Origin: Methanohalophilus halophilus
GTDB lineage: Archaea > Halobacteriota > Methanosarcinia > Methanosarcinales > Methanosarcinaceae
Assembly: GCF_001889405.1 (NCBI RefSeq)
Contig: NZ_CP017921.1
Span: 1,192,057 to 1,256,056 of the forward strand
Reading direction: 5' to 3'
DNA: 64,000 bases
Numbering within the stretch: the first letter of the stretch is position 1; every line of letters begins with the position of its first letter. Below the pieces are notes generated by a model. It worked only from the letters and a program-made list of their open reading frames with translations, was not told the DNA's origin and ran no database searches. This document shows positions 34,297-43,419 of the stretch, in pieces. The position numbers and the translations under genes are program-made.

Positions 34297-35769
34297 TCAA
34301 TTTTTTTCCAGACCCAGAATAGAATATATTGTACCAATATCCAGGTACTCTTCCATTAACTGTGCCAATTCTTCATAGGGGTCGTCTTCGAGGTCTTCTT
34401 CATTGTACTTTATTCCCTTTTTCTCCAGGAGATAGGAAACAAAGGCTTTCCTTATGTTGGCATTGGAAAATAAACCATGAAGATAGGTTCCCACTACCAT
34501 TCCGCTTTCATCTACGCAACCGTCGTCTCCAAATACAGGAGCAGTTGAACCAGTATCTCCCATGTGAATTTCATAACCACCGATGGTTTCACCTTTTATT
34601 GAATCAAAAAGGGGACTTGCCATGTTTACTTTCTTTGTCACCTGAACGGTTTTTTTCTTATATGCATCAAATATGGTATGGATATCCAGCAGCCCCAGTC
34701 CTTCATAAGTCGCATCTGCTTCACCCTCAATCGCTGCATCTTCTATTTGTTTACCCAGCATCTGGTAGCCACCACAAATTCCCAGGATAGGTACCTTCCC
34801 GGACAGGGATTGGATCTTTTCAGCCATGCCGCTATCAAGCAAATCCTGTAAATCACTTATGGTGTTTTTAGTACCCGGAATAATCACAGCATCAGGCGTG
34901 CCTAATTTATCATCCATATCCACATAGCGTATATTTACAATGCGCTCCAGGGGTTCAAAATCTGTAAAATTGGAGATTCTGGGAAGCCGGATCACAGCCA
35001 CATCGACATCATACATTCCTGATGGAGATGACTTATCCCCGATGGATACCGAATCTTCGGAAGGAATTCCGAGTTTTGAATATGGCATGACTCCCAGTAC
35101 AGGAATGCCGGTTATCTGTTCCAGCTCTTCTACACCAGCCTGAAGGATGGTGGGATCCCCTCTGAATTTATTAATTATCATTCCCTTGACATTTTGCCTG
35201 ACATCTTCAGGCAGAAGCTGGATAGTACCATAAAGACTTGCAAAGACTCCTCCTCTTTCGATATCGCCGACAAGTATTATTGGCGCATTAGTAATCCTTG
35301 CAGTACCCATGTTTACAATATCCCTTTCATAAAGATTTATTTCAGCTGCTCCGCCTGCACCTTCCATTACGATTACTTCATAATCTTTTCCCAGTGTTTC
35401 AAGTGCCTGGCGAAGTACGCCATGAGTTTCCTCTATTGAATCGTAGTAGGAACCTGCACTTTTGTCGGCATAAGGTTTGCCCATAAGTATTACCTGTGAA
35501 ACCCTGTCACCTTTTGGTTTCAGAAGCACGGGGTTCATCTCAGCTGTGGGTTCAACACCTGCAGCCATGGCCTGTATTGCCTGTGCGATTCCTATTTCCT
35601 TGCCATCCGTTGTAATCCACGAATTCAAGCTCATGTTCTGTGCCTTAAACGGGGCAACCCTGTATTTGCGGGAAAATATCCTGCAAAGTCCGGTGACTAT
35701 CGCACTCTTGCCTACATGCGACGCTGTACCCAGAACAAGTACACTTTTGGGAATACCTTCTCCTTCCAT
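34297..35769 (-). CDS. cbiP: Cobyric acid synthase
   Basis: Amidates four side chains of adenosylcobyrinic acid diamide with glutamine and ATP. 490 residues. The N-terminal dethiobiotin-synthetase-like ATPase part has VLGTASHVGKSAIVTGLCRI, PFKAQNMSLNSWIT and VVIMEGAGG-type strands (EVIVMEGAGGAAEINL). The C-terminal glutaminase-like part has Cys in GICGGYQMLG and His in TYLHGLF. It is divergent from cbiT with an 82-base shared promoter region that contains a perfect palindrome. Confidence 0.95.
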   Translation of the reverse strand: MEGEGIPKSVLVLGTASHVGKSAIVTGLCRIFSRKYRVAPFKAQNMSLNSWITTDGKEIGIAQAIQAMAAGVEPTAEMNPVLLKPKGDRVSQVILMGKPYADKSAGSYYDSIEETHGVLRQALETLGKDYEVIVMEGAGGAAEINLYERDIVNMGTARITNAPIILVGDIERGGVFASLYGTIQLLPEDVRQNVKGMIINKFRGDPTILQAGVEELEQITGIPVLGVMPYSKLGIPSEDSVSIGDKSSPSGMYDVDVAVIRLPRISNFTDFEPLERIVNIRYVDMDDKLGTPDAVIIPGTKNTISDLQDLLDSGMAEKIQSLSGKVPILGICGGYQMLGKQIEDAAIEGEADATYEGLGLLDIHTIFDAYKKKTVQVTKKVNMASPLFDSIKGETIGGYEIHMGDTGSTAPVFGDDGCVDESGMVVGTYLHGLFSNANIRKAFVSYLLEKKGIKYNEEDLEDDPYEELAQLMEEYLDIGTIYSILGLEKN

Positions 35770-35795
35770 TTACAACAACCTTTTATGTAGCTAGT

Positions 35796-35817
35796 GATAT
35801 TGTATAGGTACAATATC
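35796..35817. promoter_or_regulatory. 22-bp palindrome between cbiP and cbiT
   Basis: GATATTGTA at 35796-35804 is exactly mirrored by TACAATATC at 35809-35817 around the spacer TAGG. It lies 27 bases from the cbiP start and 35 from the cbiT start, so one bound dimer could control both divergent operons. A corrinoid- or metal-responsive repressor is inferred; no known consensus is recognised. Confidence 0.6.
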
Positions 35818-35851
35818 CAATCAATTCCAATAAACTTTACTTGGGAGAACA

Positions 35852-36427
35852 ATGTCTGAGCTACTACAAATAAGCGGCGGGCCTACTAAACCCGAAATAA
35901 TAGCTGTATCATTATCTAAACTTGACTTGAGTGAAGGATGCACCTTTTATGATATAGGATGTGGTACAGGTGCAGTTTCCATTGCTGCTTCAAAGATGGC
36001 AAGGAATATAAAATTCACTGCCATTGATGCACGCCAGGAAGCCATTGAAGTTGCAGAAAAGAATTTCGAAAATTTCGGACTCGGTTGTGTAAGGCTCATA
36101 CACGGTGAATCATCGGAAATTCTTGAACAACTCCCTCCCGAAGAAAGAATTGATTGTGCCTTTGTAGGCGGTACAAAGAATATCGATGCTATTCTCAAAT
36201 CTCTGGTAAAACATAAAGCAGAAAGCATCATCGTCAATGCAGTAAGGATTGAAACTGTGGTTTCTGTAATGAACCAGATGAAAGAACTTGGAATTTTTGA
36301 CACTATTATTAATATATCAATATCAAGAGGATATCCAATTACCGGGGAAACCATGTTTAAACCAGAAAATCCCGTGTATATGATATCCGGAAAATACAGT
36401 AACATTCAAGGTGATAAAAAATGTTGA
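35852..36427 (+). CDS. cbiT: Cobalt-precorrin C15 methyltransferase/decarboxylase CbiT
   Basis: Methylates C15 and decarboxylates the C12 acetate of the corrin ring in the anaerobic cobalamin pathway. The 191 residues form a class I SAM methyltransferase with GGPTKPEIIAVSLSKLDL at the start and FYDIGCGTGAVSIAASKMA as the SAM loop, followed by ARQEAIEVAEKNF. GGGAG lies before ATG 35852. It is the first gene of the cbiTLFGHC operon; the partner CbiE is not in the window. Confidence 0.93.
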   Translation: MSELLQISGGPTKPEIIAVSLSKLDLSEGCTFYDIGCGTGAVSIAASKMARNIKFTAIDARQEAIEVAEKNFENFGLGCVRLIHGESSEILEQLPPEERIDCAFVGGTKNIDAILKSLVKHKAESIIVNAVRIETVVSVMNQMKELGIFDTIINISISRGYPITGETMFKPENPVYMISGKYSNIQGDKKC

Positions 36428-37038
36428 TAGGAGTAGGACTTGGACCGGGTGAGCCGGATCTTCTTACGCTTAAGGCTGTAAATGCACTTAAGGACAGTGA
36501 CAAGGTATATGTGCCCGGCAAAATGGCAGAAGAACTGGTTAAACCATATACTGATTCGGAAATACTGGATTTCCCGATGTTGCGTGATTATGATGTGCTA
36601 AACGAAATATGGAAAAAGAATGCTGACATCATTGCCAATGAAGCAAGGAATGGAACCGTCGTATTCGGTCTGATAGGGGATCCTAACTTTTTCTCAACAT
36701 TTACACATTTAAAGAGAGTCATGCATAAATACTACCCCGATGTTGAAACCGCAACAATACCTGGTATCAGCTCAATTACTTCTTTTGCCTCACGTACCGA
36801 TTCAGAAATTGATTCATCTTTTGAAGTATCTGATGGCTCTGACAAAAAATCAAAGATTGTACTCAAAGCAAAACATACACAGGACATTATCCGTAACCTT
36901 ACAGAAGAAGGATATGATAATTTTATATTTGCCGAAAGGCTGTTCCTGGACCGGGAAAGGATTATAAAAGGCAAAGAGAATATTCCTGAGAAAGGTAATT
37001 ATTTCAGTATTATCTATGCTGAAAAGGGAGAGAAATAA
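36421..37038 (+). CDS. cbiL: Cobalt-factor II C20-methyltransferase
   Basis: SAM-dependent tetrapyrrole methyltransferase acting at C20. It opens [20 protein letters not shown], the characteristic P-loop-like motif of the family, and shows [18 protein letters not shown] and [13 protein letters not shown]. 205 residues, slightly short but complete. Its start overlaps cbiT by seven bases with GGTGAT upstream, indicating coupled translation. Confidence 0.9.
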   Translation: MLIGVGLGPGEPDLLTLKAVNALKDSDKVYVPGKMAEELVKPYTDSEILDFPMLRDYDVLNEIWKKNADIIANEARNGTVVFGLIGDPNFFSTFTHLKRVMHKYYPDVETATIPGISSITSFASRTDSEIDSSFEVSDGSDKKSKIVLKAKHTQDIIRNLTEEGYDNFIFAERLFLDRERIIKGKENIPEKGNYFSIIYAEKGEK

Positions 37039-37039
37039 C

Positions 37040-37768
37040 ATGGATGACAAAATTGCTTTTGTCGGAGCCGGTCCGGGAAATGCCAAATTGATCACTGTGC
37101 TTGGCAAGGAAAAACTGGAGGAAGCCGATCTTGTGGTATATGCCGGTTCACTGGTAAACCCCGAAGTGCTTGAATATTCAAACGGGAAAAAGATAGACAG
37201 CTATGGAATGACTCTTGAAGAAACTACCAAAGTGATGGTTGATGCACTTAATGAAGGCAAGAAAGTTGTCCGGCTGCACAGTGGAGATCCATCCCTTTAT
37301 GGTTCTATCATCGAACAGATGGAAGAATTGAAAAAATACGATATTGAAGTTGAAAGGGTGCCGGGAGTATCCTCCGTATTTGCTGTTGCTTCAGCTCTTA
37401 ACACCCAGCTGACATTAAACGGTGTTTCCGATTCCCTTATTATAACCCGGCCTGCGGGCAAGACATTGGGAGATGACCAGATTCCTGCCCTTTCCAGACA
37501 CGGCCAGACCATGGCTATCTTTTTGGGCACCCAGAAGATTGAACAGATCATGGAAAAACTGGAATGTCCTTCAGACACTCCGGTTGCTGTAATTTACCAT
37601 GCATCCTGGGATGATGAACAGGTAATCTACGGAAATGTGGAAACAATTGCCCAAAAGGTCAAAGAAGCAGGAATCCAGCGCTCTGCCATGATTATTATCG
37701 GAGGTGTGGTGGATCCGAAAAATTACAGGAGGTCACACCTATACGGAGTACACCAGCCACCGCTGTAA
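37040..37768 (+). CDS. cbiF: Cobalt-precorrin-4 C11-methyltransferase
   Basis: A tetrapyrrole methylase family enzyme adding the C11 methyl group. [19 protein letters not shown] is the N-terminal signature, [16 protein letters not shown] the substrate/SAM loop and [15 protein letters not shown] the third motif. The start is ATG 37040 (GGAGAG upstream), one base after the cbiL stop; the frame open to 37016 overlaps cbiL without support. 242 residues. The 3' end carries the AGGAGGT that serves the cbiG gene inside it. Confidence 0.94.
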   Translation: MDDKIAFVGAGPGNAKLITVLGKEKLEEADLVVYAGSLVNPEVLEYSNGKKIDSYGMTLEETTKVMVDALNEGKKVVRLHSGDPSLYGSIIEQMEELKKYDIEVERVPGVSSVFAVASALNTQLTLNGVSDSLIITRPAGKTLGDDQIPALSRHGQTMAIFLGTQKIEQIMEKLECPSDTPVAVIYHASWDDEQVIYGNVETIAQKVKEAGIQRSAMIIIGGVVDPKNYRRSHLYGVHQPPL

Positions 37769-38277
37769 TAACCTTCAATCGCAATATGGATGTGGCTCGC
37801 AAGATCACAGAACATGTGGGAGCAGACCTGCTTATCTATAGCAAAAACATATTTAAGGAAGCCTTTGAAAAATATGACCGGATAATTGCTGTTTTTGCTA
37901 CAGGTATAGTTGTCCGGGATATTGCTCCTCTCATTAAAGATAAGTGGACCGATCCGGCGGTTGTGGTGGTGGATTCGAATCTCAATTTTGCAATCCCTGT
38001 CCTGGGTGGACACCACGGAGGCAATGAACTGGTCCGAAAGATTGCTGAAATTGGTGCGACACCCGTAATAACAACAGCAACTGAAGTCCACAATCGCAAC
38101 TCTGTTGAAGGTATTGCCAAAAAAATGGGGTGCGACATAGTGAACAAGGAATCCACAAAGGATGTGAATTGTGCACTGCTGGATCAGGATGTCGAGGTTT
38201 TGAAAATAAAGGGGCCAAAAATTGTGATCGTGGATAGTGATGTGTCCGTACTTAAAATGGAACAGGAAGATACATGA
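37741..38277 (+). CDS. cbiG: Cobalt-precorrin 5A hydrolase, N-terminal part (split CbiG), probable ATA start
   Basis: Opens the delta-lactone ring of cobalt-precorrin 5A, releasing acetaldehyde. The conserved first strand [20 protein letters not shown] lies upstream of the first ATG (37786), so the true start is earlier. ATA at 37741 follows AGGAGGT by seven bases, inside the end of cbiF, giving 178 residues. Core motifs: [40 protein letters not shown] and HHGGNEL. The C-terminal CbiG domain is encoded separately by the next gene, with an ATGA overlap. Either the enzyme works as two subunits or the gene was split recently. Confidence 0.82.
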   Translation: MRSTPATAVITFNRNMDVARKITEHVGADLLIYSKNIFKEAFEKYDRIIAVFATGIVVRDIAPLIKDKWTDPAVVVVDSNLNFAIPVLGGHHGGNELVRKIAEIGATPVITTATEVHNRNSVEGIAKKMGCDIVNKESTKDVNCALLDQDVEVLKIKGPKIVIVDSDVSVLKMEQEDT

Positions 38278-38627
38278 TTATAGGAATCGGTGCCCGCAGG
38301 GGGATCCACGAGGAAGAAGTCCTCGAAGCCATCGCACAGGCACTGGAAACAACAAATACCAGAAAGGAAGATATAGAAGCGCTGGCCTCAGCGGAACTTA
38401 AAAAAGATGAACAGGGGCTTAAAAACGCAGCCGAAATTATAGGCGTGCCCATTCACTTCCTGCCCCACTCCAAACTTAATGAAATTGATGTGCCTTCTAA
38501 ATCCAGGGCATCAAGATTTGGTCTTAAAGGTGTGGCAGAACCCTGTGCACTTGCACTTTCTACTAACCAGAATCTGATAATGAAAAAGAAAGTATATGGA
38601 AGGATTACAATTGCAATCGCAGACTAA
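38274..38627 (+). CDS. cbiG: CbiG C-terminal domain protein (second half of split CbiG)
   Basis: A 117-residue stand-alone CbiG/CobE-type C-terminal domain. IGIGARRGIHEEEVLEAI is the hallmark opening, followed by ALASAELKKDEQGL, IPIHFLP-like VPIHFLPHSKLN and VAEPCALALS. ATG 38274 overlaps the stop of the N-terminal piece (ATGA), which favours stoichiometric synthesis of two interacting halves. In many organisms both are fused in one CbiG of about 320 residues. Confidence 0.85.
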   Translation: MIIGIGARRGIHEEEVLEAIAQALETTNTRKEDIEALASAELKKDEQGLKNAAEIIGVPIHFLPHSKLNEIDVPSKSRASRFGLKGVAEPCALALSTNQNLIMKKKVYGRITIAIAD

Positions 38628-39393
38628 TAAAAAAGGAAAACTCTATGTAATCGGGATTGGACCCGGTTCGGTGGAACAACTTACCATTGCATCCAGGGAT
38701 GCTATCCTGAATTCTGATTATATAATCGGCAATGGTACATACCTGGACCAGGTCAAGGAACTTCTCAATGGCCAGGAAATCATCAGGAGTCATATGGGAA
38801 AGGAAGTTGAACGTGCCAAAAAGGCAGTGGAACTTGCAGCTGACAATGTTGTCTCAATGGTAAGCGGTGGAGATGCCAATGTATATGGCATGGCCGGCCT
38901 TGTGCTGGAAGTTGCTGAACATCATGAACTTGATGTGGATATTGAAGTCCTGCCCGGCGTTACTGCTATTACGGCAGGAGCAAGTGTACTGGGTGCACCC
39001 ATTGTCAATGATTTTGCAGTGATAAGCCTCAGTGACCTGTTAACTCCATGGGAACGTATCGAAAAGAGACTCAGGGCTGCTTCAGAGGCGGATTTTATCA
39101 TATCCCTCTACAATCCGAAGAGCAGGCAACGCAACTCCAATTTCAGGAGAGCTATTGAAATCATACAGGAAACAAGGGAAGGCTCATCTCCTGTGGGACT
39201 TGTGAAGAATGCATTGCGCGGAGATTCCCAGGAAATGAAGGTAACGACCCTTGGCAAGGTGCTGGATTATGACGACTGGGTGGATATGAGGACTATGATA
39301 TTGATCACAACCCCTGAATCCCGCATATGGGGCAAAAAAGGCATGGAAAAGATAATAACTCCCAGGGGGTATCAGAGAAAATATGACTACTGA
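38596..39393 (+). CDS. cbiH: Cobalt-factor III C17-methyltransferase
   Basis: Catalyses ring contraction and C17 methylation. KLYVIGIGPGSVEQLTIAS is the family P-loop, VSMVSGGDANVYGMAGLVLE the second motif, and LPGVTAITAGASVLGAPIVN with ISLSDLLTPWE follow, all typical of CbiH/CobJ. The start is uncertain between ATG 38596 and TTG 38611. The latter has GGAAGGA six bases upstream and gives a first methionine nearer the conserved region. Overlaps the CbiG C-terminal gene. Confidence 0.93.
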   Translation: MEGLQLQSQTNKKGKLYVIGIGPGSVEQLTIASRDAILNSDYIIGNGTYLDQVKELLNGQEIIRSHMGKEVERAKKAVELAADNVVSMVSGGDANVYGMAGLVLEVAEHHELDVDIEVLPGVTAITAGASVLGAPIVNDFAVISLSDLLTPWERIEKRLRAASEADFIISLYNPKSRQRNSNFRRAIEIIQETREGSSPVGLVKNALRGDSQEMKVTTLGKVLDYDDWVDMRTMILITTPESRIWGKKGMEKIITPRGYQRKYDY

Positions 39394-40096
39394 AGAAAAA
39401 AACGGTCAGGAACTTGAGAACCTTGTGGAAATCACAATGGAAGCAGAACCTGAACTCGTAGAAATGTGCAGGGATATGGGCGCCCAGACAGAAGAAGCAA
39501 AAGCCATTTACATGACCAGCAGGCGTATTGCTAGCAAACTGGTTGGAGATGATTCTCCTCAGGGACGTGTCAGGCAGAGGTGCATGATATCCACAGGCGA
39601 CCCTGAAGTTGCCGAAATAATGCGCTTCAAGAATGATCCAATTAAGGCAGGGGTAGAAGCTATCAAAAAAGGTGCTCCCATTTTTGTTGATATCAATATG
39701 GTCAAAGCCGGTGTTACTAAAAAGGGCCATGATTGCCCGGTAATTTGCGTCCTTGATGAAGACAAAGATGCACAAATCGCTCACAAATATGGCATTACAA
39801 GAACAGCAGCCGGGTTTTTGAATTGTCGTGACAGGCTTGAAGGAGCAATCGTAGCCATAGGAAACGCTCCTTCAGCTGCATTTGCAGTATGCCGCATGAT
39901 CGACCATGGGATAAAACCTGCTCTTGTGATTGGAACACCTGTAGGATTTGTCAATTCCGCTGAATCCAAGGAAGAGGTTCGCAAACGGGACATTCCTTCA
40001 ATAACCTGTGTAGGTACACGGGGTGGGACACCTATAGCTGTAGCCTGTGTCAATGAAATTGTGGCGATCAAAAGAGATGAAGAAACCTGTGACTGA
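39383..40096 (+). CDS. cbiC: Cobalt-precorrin-8 methylmutase
   Basis: Moves the methyl group from C11 to C12 to give cobyrinate. 237 residues with an extra N-terminal tail. Conserved stretches include MISTGDPEVAEIMRFKN, FVDINMVKAGVTKKGHDCPV, GNAPSAAFAVCRMI, PALVIGTPVGFVNSAESKEE and TRGGTPIAVACVNEI. It overlaps cbiH by 11 bases and is the last gene of the operon, converging directly on ccdA. CbiD, CbiE, CbiJ and CbiA are not in the window. Confidence 0.94.
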   Translation: MTTEEKNGQELENLVEITMEAEPELVEMCRDMGAQTEEAKAIYMTSRRIASKLVGDDSPQGRVRQRCMISTGDPEVAEIMRFKNDPIKAGVEAIKKGAPIFVDINMVKAGVTKKGHDCPVICVLDEDKDAQIAHKYGITRTAAGFLNCRDRLEGAIVAIGNAPSAAFAVCRMIDHGIKPALVIGTPVGFVNSAESKEEVRKRDIPSITCVGTRGGTPIAVACVNEIVAIKRDEETCD

Positions 40097-40738
40097 TCAG
40101 AAGGTCACAAAAGGGTTGATGCTGAGCATCCAGATACCTGCGATAATCAGCACTAACCCTGCTCCTTTTTTTATATAATTCTGATATTTTGCAACATTGC
40201 CAAAATTGCCCGTAAAATGGGCGGAGTAGGCAACCAATAGCATCGGTATCGCAAATCCCAGGGAATAAACGGAAAGCATTGCTGCCCCGTAATATATATT
40301 CCCTTCAACAGCTATCCTGGTGAGCACTGCGCCGAGAATCGGGCCGATACAGGGAAGCCACACAACACCCAGGGAAAGGCCCAGGAGCAACCCCCCGCTT
40401 ACTCCCCGATTTGCGCTGGCAGGCACAGATATTTTTGAAAAGATATTGAATATTTCCACATTGCTGACCATAATGATACCAAAACCAATAATGACAGCAG
40501 CAGCCAGGATGTTCAGGTAGGCCAGGTAGTCGCGCAGCGCATAACCAAACGCAGATGTCACAATTCCCATCAATACAAAGGATATGCACAACCCTACAAC
40601 AATGGCAAGGGGTCTGAAACGACCCCTGTCTGTGGATGAGGCGAATAGGGCGGGTAGCAGGGGGAAAACGCAGGGTGAAGCAATGCTAACAATACCTGCG
40701 ACAAAGATTGCAATGGGAGTAATATTATCAGTGACCAC
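40097..40738 (-). CDS. ccdA: CcdA-type thiol-disulfide transporter
   Basis: A six-helix membrane protein that carries reducing equivalents across the membrane, used for cytochrome c maturation or extracytoplasmic thiol repair. The two Pro-flanked cysteines of the family are present in IASPCVFPLLPALF and VVWLPCIGPILGAVL. 213 residues from GTG 40738. Its partner is probably the thioredoxin-fold lipoprotein encoded 18 bases upstream. The multiheme cytochrome at 18-20 kb is a likely beneficiary. Confidence 0.9.
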   Translation of the reverse strand: MVTDNITPIAIFVAGIVSIASPCVFPLLPALFASSTDRGRFRPLAIVVGLCISFVLMGIVTSAFGYALRDYLAYLNILAAAVIIGFGIIMVSNVEIFNIFSKISVPASANRGVSGGLLLGLSLGVVWLPCIGPILGAVLTRIAVEGNIYYGAAMLSVYSLGFAIPMLLVAYSAHFTGNFGNVAKYQNYIKKGAGLVLIIAGIWMLSINPFVTF

Positions 40739-40756
40739 TTGTATCCTGTCCTTATA

Positions 40757-41260
40757 TCATGATGTATTATTCTGTCTGTAGGCGATAGCATTGTCCAGTG
40801 CCTGCCTGAGGATGTTACCATCCGTCAGTCCCACATAACGCGTGGATCCCCTGTCAAAGGAAACATTGCCATCAGGGCCCATGAACAGATACCTGTCATC
40901 TTTGATTCCTGCAATGACACTCATGTCGGGTATTGAATATACTCCGAAGAACGAAGCTGCATCACGCTCTTCATTAATATTGACCATGATCACAGAGGCC
41001 TCACCCTCATAATCATCTGCAATGATATCCAGAATAATATCCTGGTCTCTACAGGGAGCACATGTCGGTGAACCGAACTTGATTAGCACAGGTTCCTCTT
41101 CCAATAACGTGTTCAGCTGCTCGATATCTTTAATGTTTGATTCCTGTACAATAGTTTCCTGTTGCTGGTTAACTTCAGGAGTTGTGCAGCCAGCAGCCAT
41201 AAATGCCAGTAGCATCACAATCAGCACAAATCCATATATAATTCTGTTACCCGCTATCAT
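40757..41260 (-). CDS. Thioredoxin-fold lipoprotein
   Basis: A 167-residue extracytoplasmic thiol reductase-like protein. A hydrophobic signal ends in a lipobox-like AFMAAGCTTPE, so the protein is probably lipid-anchored. The thioredoxin domain has the active site GSPTCAPCRDQD and cis-Pro in VYSIPDMSV. It would receive electrons from CcdA, its downstream operon partner, and reduce disulfides such as those of apocytochrome heme sites. Confidence 0.85.
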   Translation of the reverse strand: MIAGNRIIYGFVLIVMLLAFMAAGCTTPEVNQQQETIVQESNIKDIEQLNTLLEEEPVLIKFGSPTCAPCRDQDIILDIIADDYEGEASVIMVNINEERDAASFFGVYSIPDMSVIAGIKDDRYLFMGPDGNVSFDRGSTRYVGLTDGNILRQALDNAIAYRQNNTS

Positions 41261-41340
41261 ACATTAAAAGAGTGTTATATTAAAATATAAGTATTATGCA
41301 TGGTATGCCCAAATTTACACAAAACCGTGGTGTAAAAAAA

Positions 41341-42021
41341 TCAGGCACTTTTAAGTTTCCACTTCAACAGTACCCCTTCCTCCATCTTTTCAGCACTTAT
41401 AAGAGAACATGCGGGGATGTCGGCTTCATCAAACCCATCACCGTCAATAAGAGTAGGAGCGGTTGAACCTCCTATTATGAGATTTCCGATAAAAGAATAT
41501 ATTTCATCCACAAGCCCGTTTTTTATAAGTCCCCAGTTAAGGCCAGCACCACCTTCAACCATAAGTCGGTGTATGCCCATTTCATCAAGTATGGATAACA
41601 ATTCAGAAAGATCCACCTGATCTCCGCCAACCATTATGACCATGGCATTTTCTCTAAGTGATTCGACCCTGTCAAAAGCTGCACTTTCGGAAACTGCAAT
41701 TATTCTTTTGCCAGCACCCTTCATGAATATGTCAGCATCTGTTGGAATACGTGCCTTGCTATCTACCACTATTCGTACGGGATTTTCATCAAGTCCTTTT
41801 TCAAGCCTTTCAGACCGCCTTCCATCGGACTTGACAGTGAGGCTGGGATCATCAGCAAGAACCGTTCCAATTCCTACCATTACTGCATCAGAACTTGCTC
41901 GCAATTCGTCCATTCTTTCAAAATCCACATCCCCTGATATCCTTACCTGACGTCGCTGTCGGGTGGATATTTTCCCGTCAATGGACATTGCAGCATTTAT
42001 AAATGTAAAGGGAGTGGGCAT
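41341..42021 (-). CDS. Riboflavin-pathway pyrimidine reductase (RibD C-terminal type)
   Basis: Archaeal 2,5-diamino-6-ribosylamino-pyrimidinone 5'-phosphate reductase, a step toward riboflavin, FAD and F420-type cofactors. 226 residues beginning FTFINAAMSIDGKIST, the family's N-terminal signature. It also shows SSDAVMVGIGTVLADDPSLT and HRLMVEGGAGLNWGLIKNGL for NADPH and substrate binding. It overlaps no neighbour and shares orientation with the CBS protein upstream. Confidence 0.9.
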   Translation of the reverse strand: MPTPFTFINAAMSIDGKISTRQRRQVRISGDVDFERMDELRASSDAVMVGIGTVLADDPSLTVKSDGRRSERLEKGLDENPVRIVVDSKARIPTDADIFMKGAGKRIIAVSESAAFDRVESLRENAMVIMVGGDQVDLSELLSILDEMGIHRLMVEGGAGLNWGLIKNGLVDEIYSFIGNLIIGGSTAPTLIDGDGFDEADIPACSLISAEKMEEGVLLKWKLKSA

Positions 42022-42049
42022 GAAAATCCCTTCAGCTTCAATTATAAGA

Positions 42050-42907
42050 TCAGCTATTGATCAGTGCTTTCATGAGATAACGGTCCCTCAGCAGGCCAAT
42101 GAATACACCGTTTGCATCCACCACAGGAACCTGATCGACCCTGTTTCTTTTCATTTTAAGAGCACATTCACTAACACTCATATTACTGGACGCCTTGACC
42201 AGATCGGTGACCATCACTTCTTTTACAGGCACATCCGGAACTTTTATTCTGGATACACTATAATATATGCTGAGAGTATCGCGCATGGATTCCCATGTCC
42301 ATTCATCATCGTCAGAACCAGCAGACATATCCGACATTTCAAGGGAATCCTCTATGACACTTGCACTGATTATATCACGATCAGATATTATACCTACCAG
42401 ATCAAGTTCTGAATTAAGAACCGGAACTGCTTTTATATGTGCAAGTTCCATGTTCCTGGCGACTAAGGGCAAAGGTGTTTCACACCATACCGGGCCAATA
42501 CCTCTTCTGCCCAGATATTTACTTATTGGATCATCGAGTTGCAGAGAGGCCATACTTGCAACAATATCGGCAACTGTTATCATACCTTCAAGTTTGCCGT
42601 CATCATCCACAACCGGCAACCTTCTGAAGCCATAATCAATTAGGTATTGCGCAGCTTTTTTGATATTATCTTCCGGTTTTACCTTTATGGGATCCCGTGT
42701 CATAAGCAAAGCAATCTGTTCTTCTTCAGGATTGCTCAGAAGATTACTTCTACTTACGATACCAACCACTCGATTATCTTTGATCACCGGCACACCGGAT
42801 ACCTTTTTATCTTTCAGGATACTCAGCACCTCATCTCGTGAACCGGGCAGAGTGGCTGCGGCGACATTAGTCACCATGATGTCCTTAATAAGGGTTTTTT
42901 CTGGCAT
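42050..42907 (-). CDS. Four-CBS-domain protein
   Basis: A 285-residue cytoplasmic protein made of four CBS motifs (about 8-58, 68-120, 135-185 and 225-280), each with the G-x-P-V-x-D-x-x-G or V-P-V pattern such as VSGVPVIKDNRVVGIVSRSN and RRLPVVDDDGKLEGMITVAD. These bind adenine nucleotides or SAM in regulatory proteins. No catalytic domain is attached, so it probably senses energy state for a partner protein. The partner cannot be named. Confidence 0.88.
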   Translation of the reverse strand: MPEKTLIKDIMVTNVAAATLPGSRDEVLSILKDKKVSGVPVIKDNRVVGIVSRSNLLSNPEEEQIALLMTRDPIKVKPEDNIKKAAQYLIDYGFRRLPVVDDDGKLEGMITVADIVASMASLQLDDPISKYLGRRGIGPVWCETPLPLVARNMELAHIKAVPVLNSELDLVGIISDRDIISASVIEDSLEMSDMSAGSDDDEWTWESMRDTLSIYYSVSRIKVPDVPVKEVMVTDLVKASSNMSVSECALKMKRNRVDQVPVVDANGVFIGLLRDRYLMKALINS

Positions 42908-42942
42908 TTTTAAATAACCTCAATAAAATCTTTTATTGATTT

Positions 42943-43392
42943 TTATTCCTTTCCATTTCCCCTTACTACCATAACGGGGACATGTGAGTTGCGGGTGACC
43001 TTTTCTGCAACGCTTCCAAGAAGGAACCTGTCAAGTCCACTTTTACCGTGGGTACCCATAACTATAAGGTCAACTCCATTGTTTTCAGCAAAATCAATTA
43101 TCTCATGACCCGGATGGCCTTCAAGCAATTTTGATTCTATTTCAATATCCTTTCCGGTGTCAGATATCACTTTATCGGTTATTTCCTTCCCTTCCTTTTC
43201 AAGAAGTTCATACATCATTTCCCATCCGCCATCCATGGGAATGGAATCAAATGATGCGGTATCCACGACATATGTCACGTATACTCTGGCACCACTGAGT
43301 TTTGCCAGCTCAATTCCATAAGAGACCGCTTTTTTGTTCTCTGTGGAACCATCGGTAGCGATCAGTATTTTTTTGTAGATTTCACTTGCCAT
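42943..43392 (-). CDS. Universal stress protein (UspA family)
   Basis: A 149-residue nucleotide-binding stress protein. KILIATDGSTENKKAVSYGI is the first strand, and MGTHGKSGLDRFLLGSVAEK is the ATP-binding G-x2-G-x9-G-S signature, so an ATP-binding type. It lies 35 bases upstream of the CBS protein on the same strand, a pairing consistent with joint energy-stress sensing (inference). Confidence 0.92.
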   Translation of the reverse strand: MASEIYKKILIATDGSTENKKAVSYGIELAKLSGARVYVTYVVDTASFDSIPMDGGWEMMYELLEKEGKEITDKVISDTGKDIEIESKLLEGHPGHEIIDFAENNGVDLIVMGTHGKSGLDRFLLGSVAEKVTRNSHVPVMVVRGNGKE

Positions 43393-43419
43393 GTTTGATC
43401 TCTCGAATAAATGAATAGA

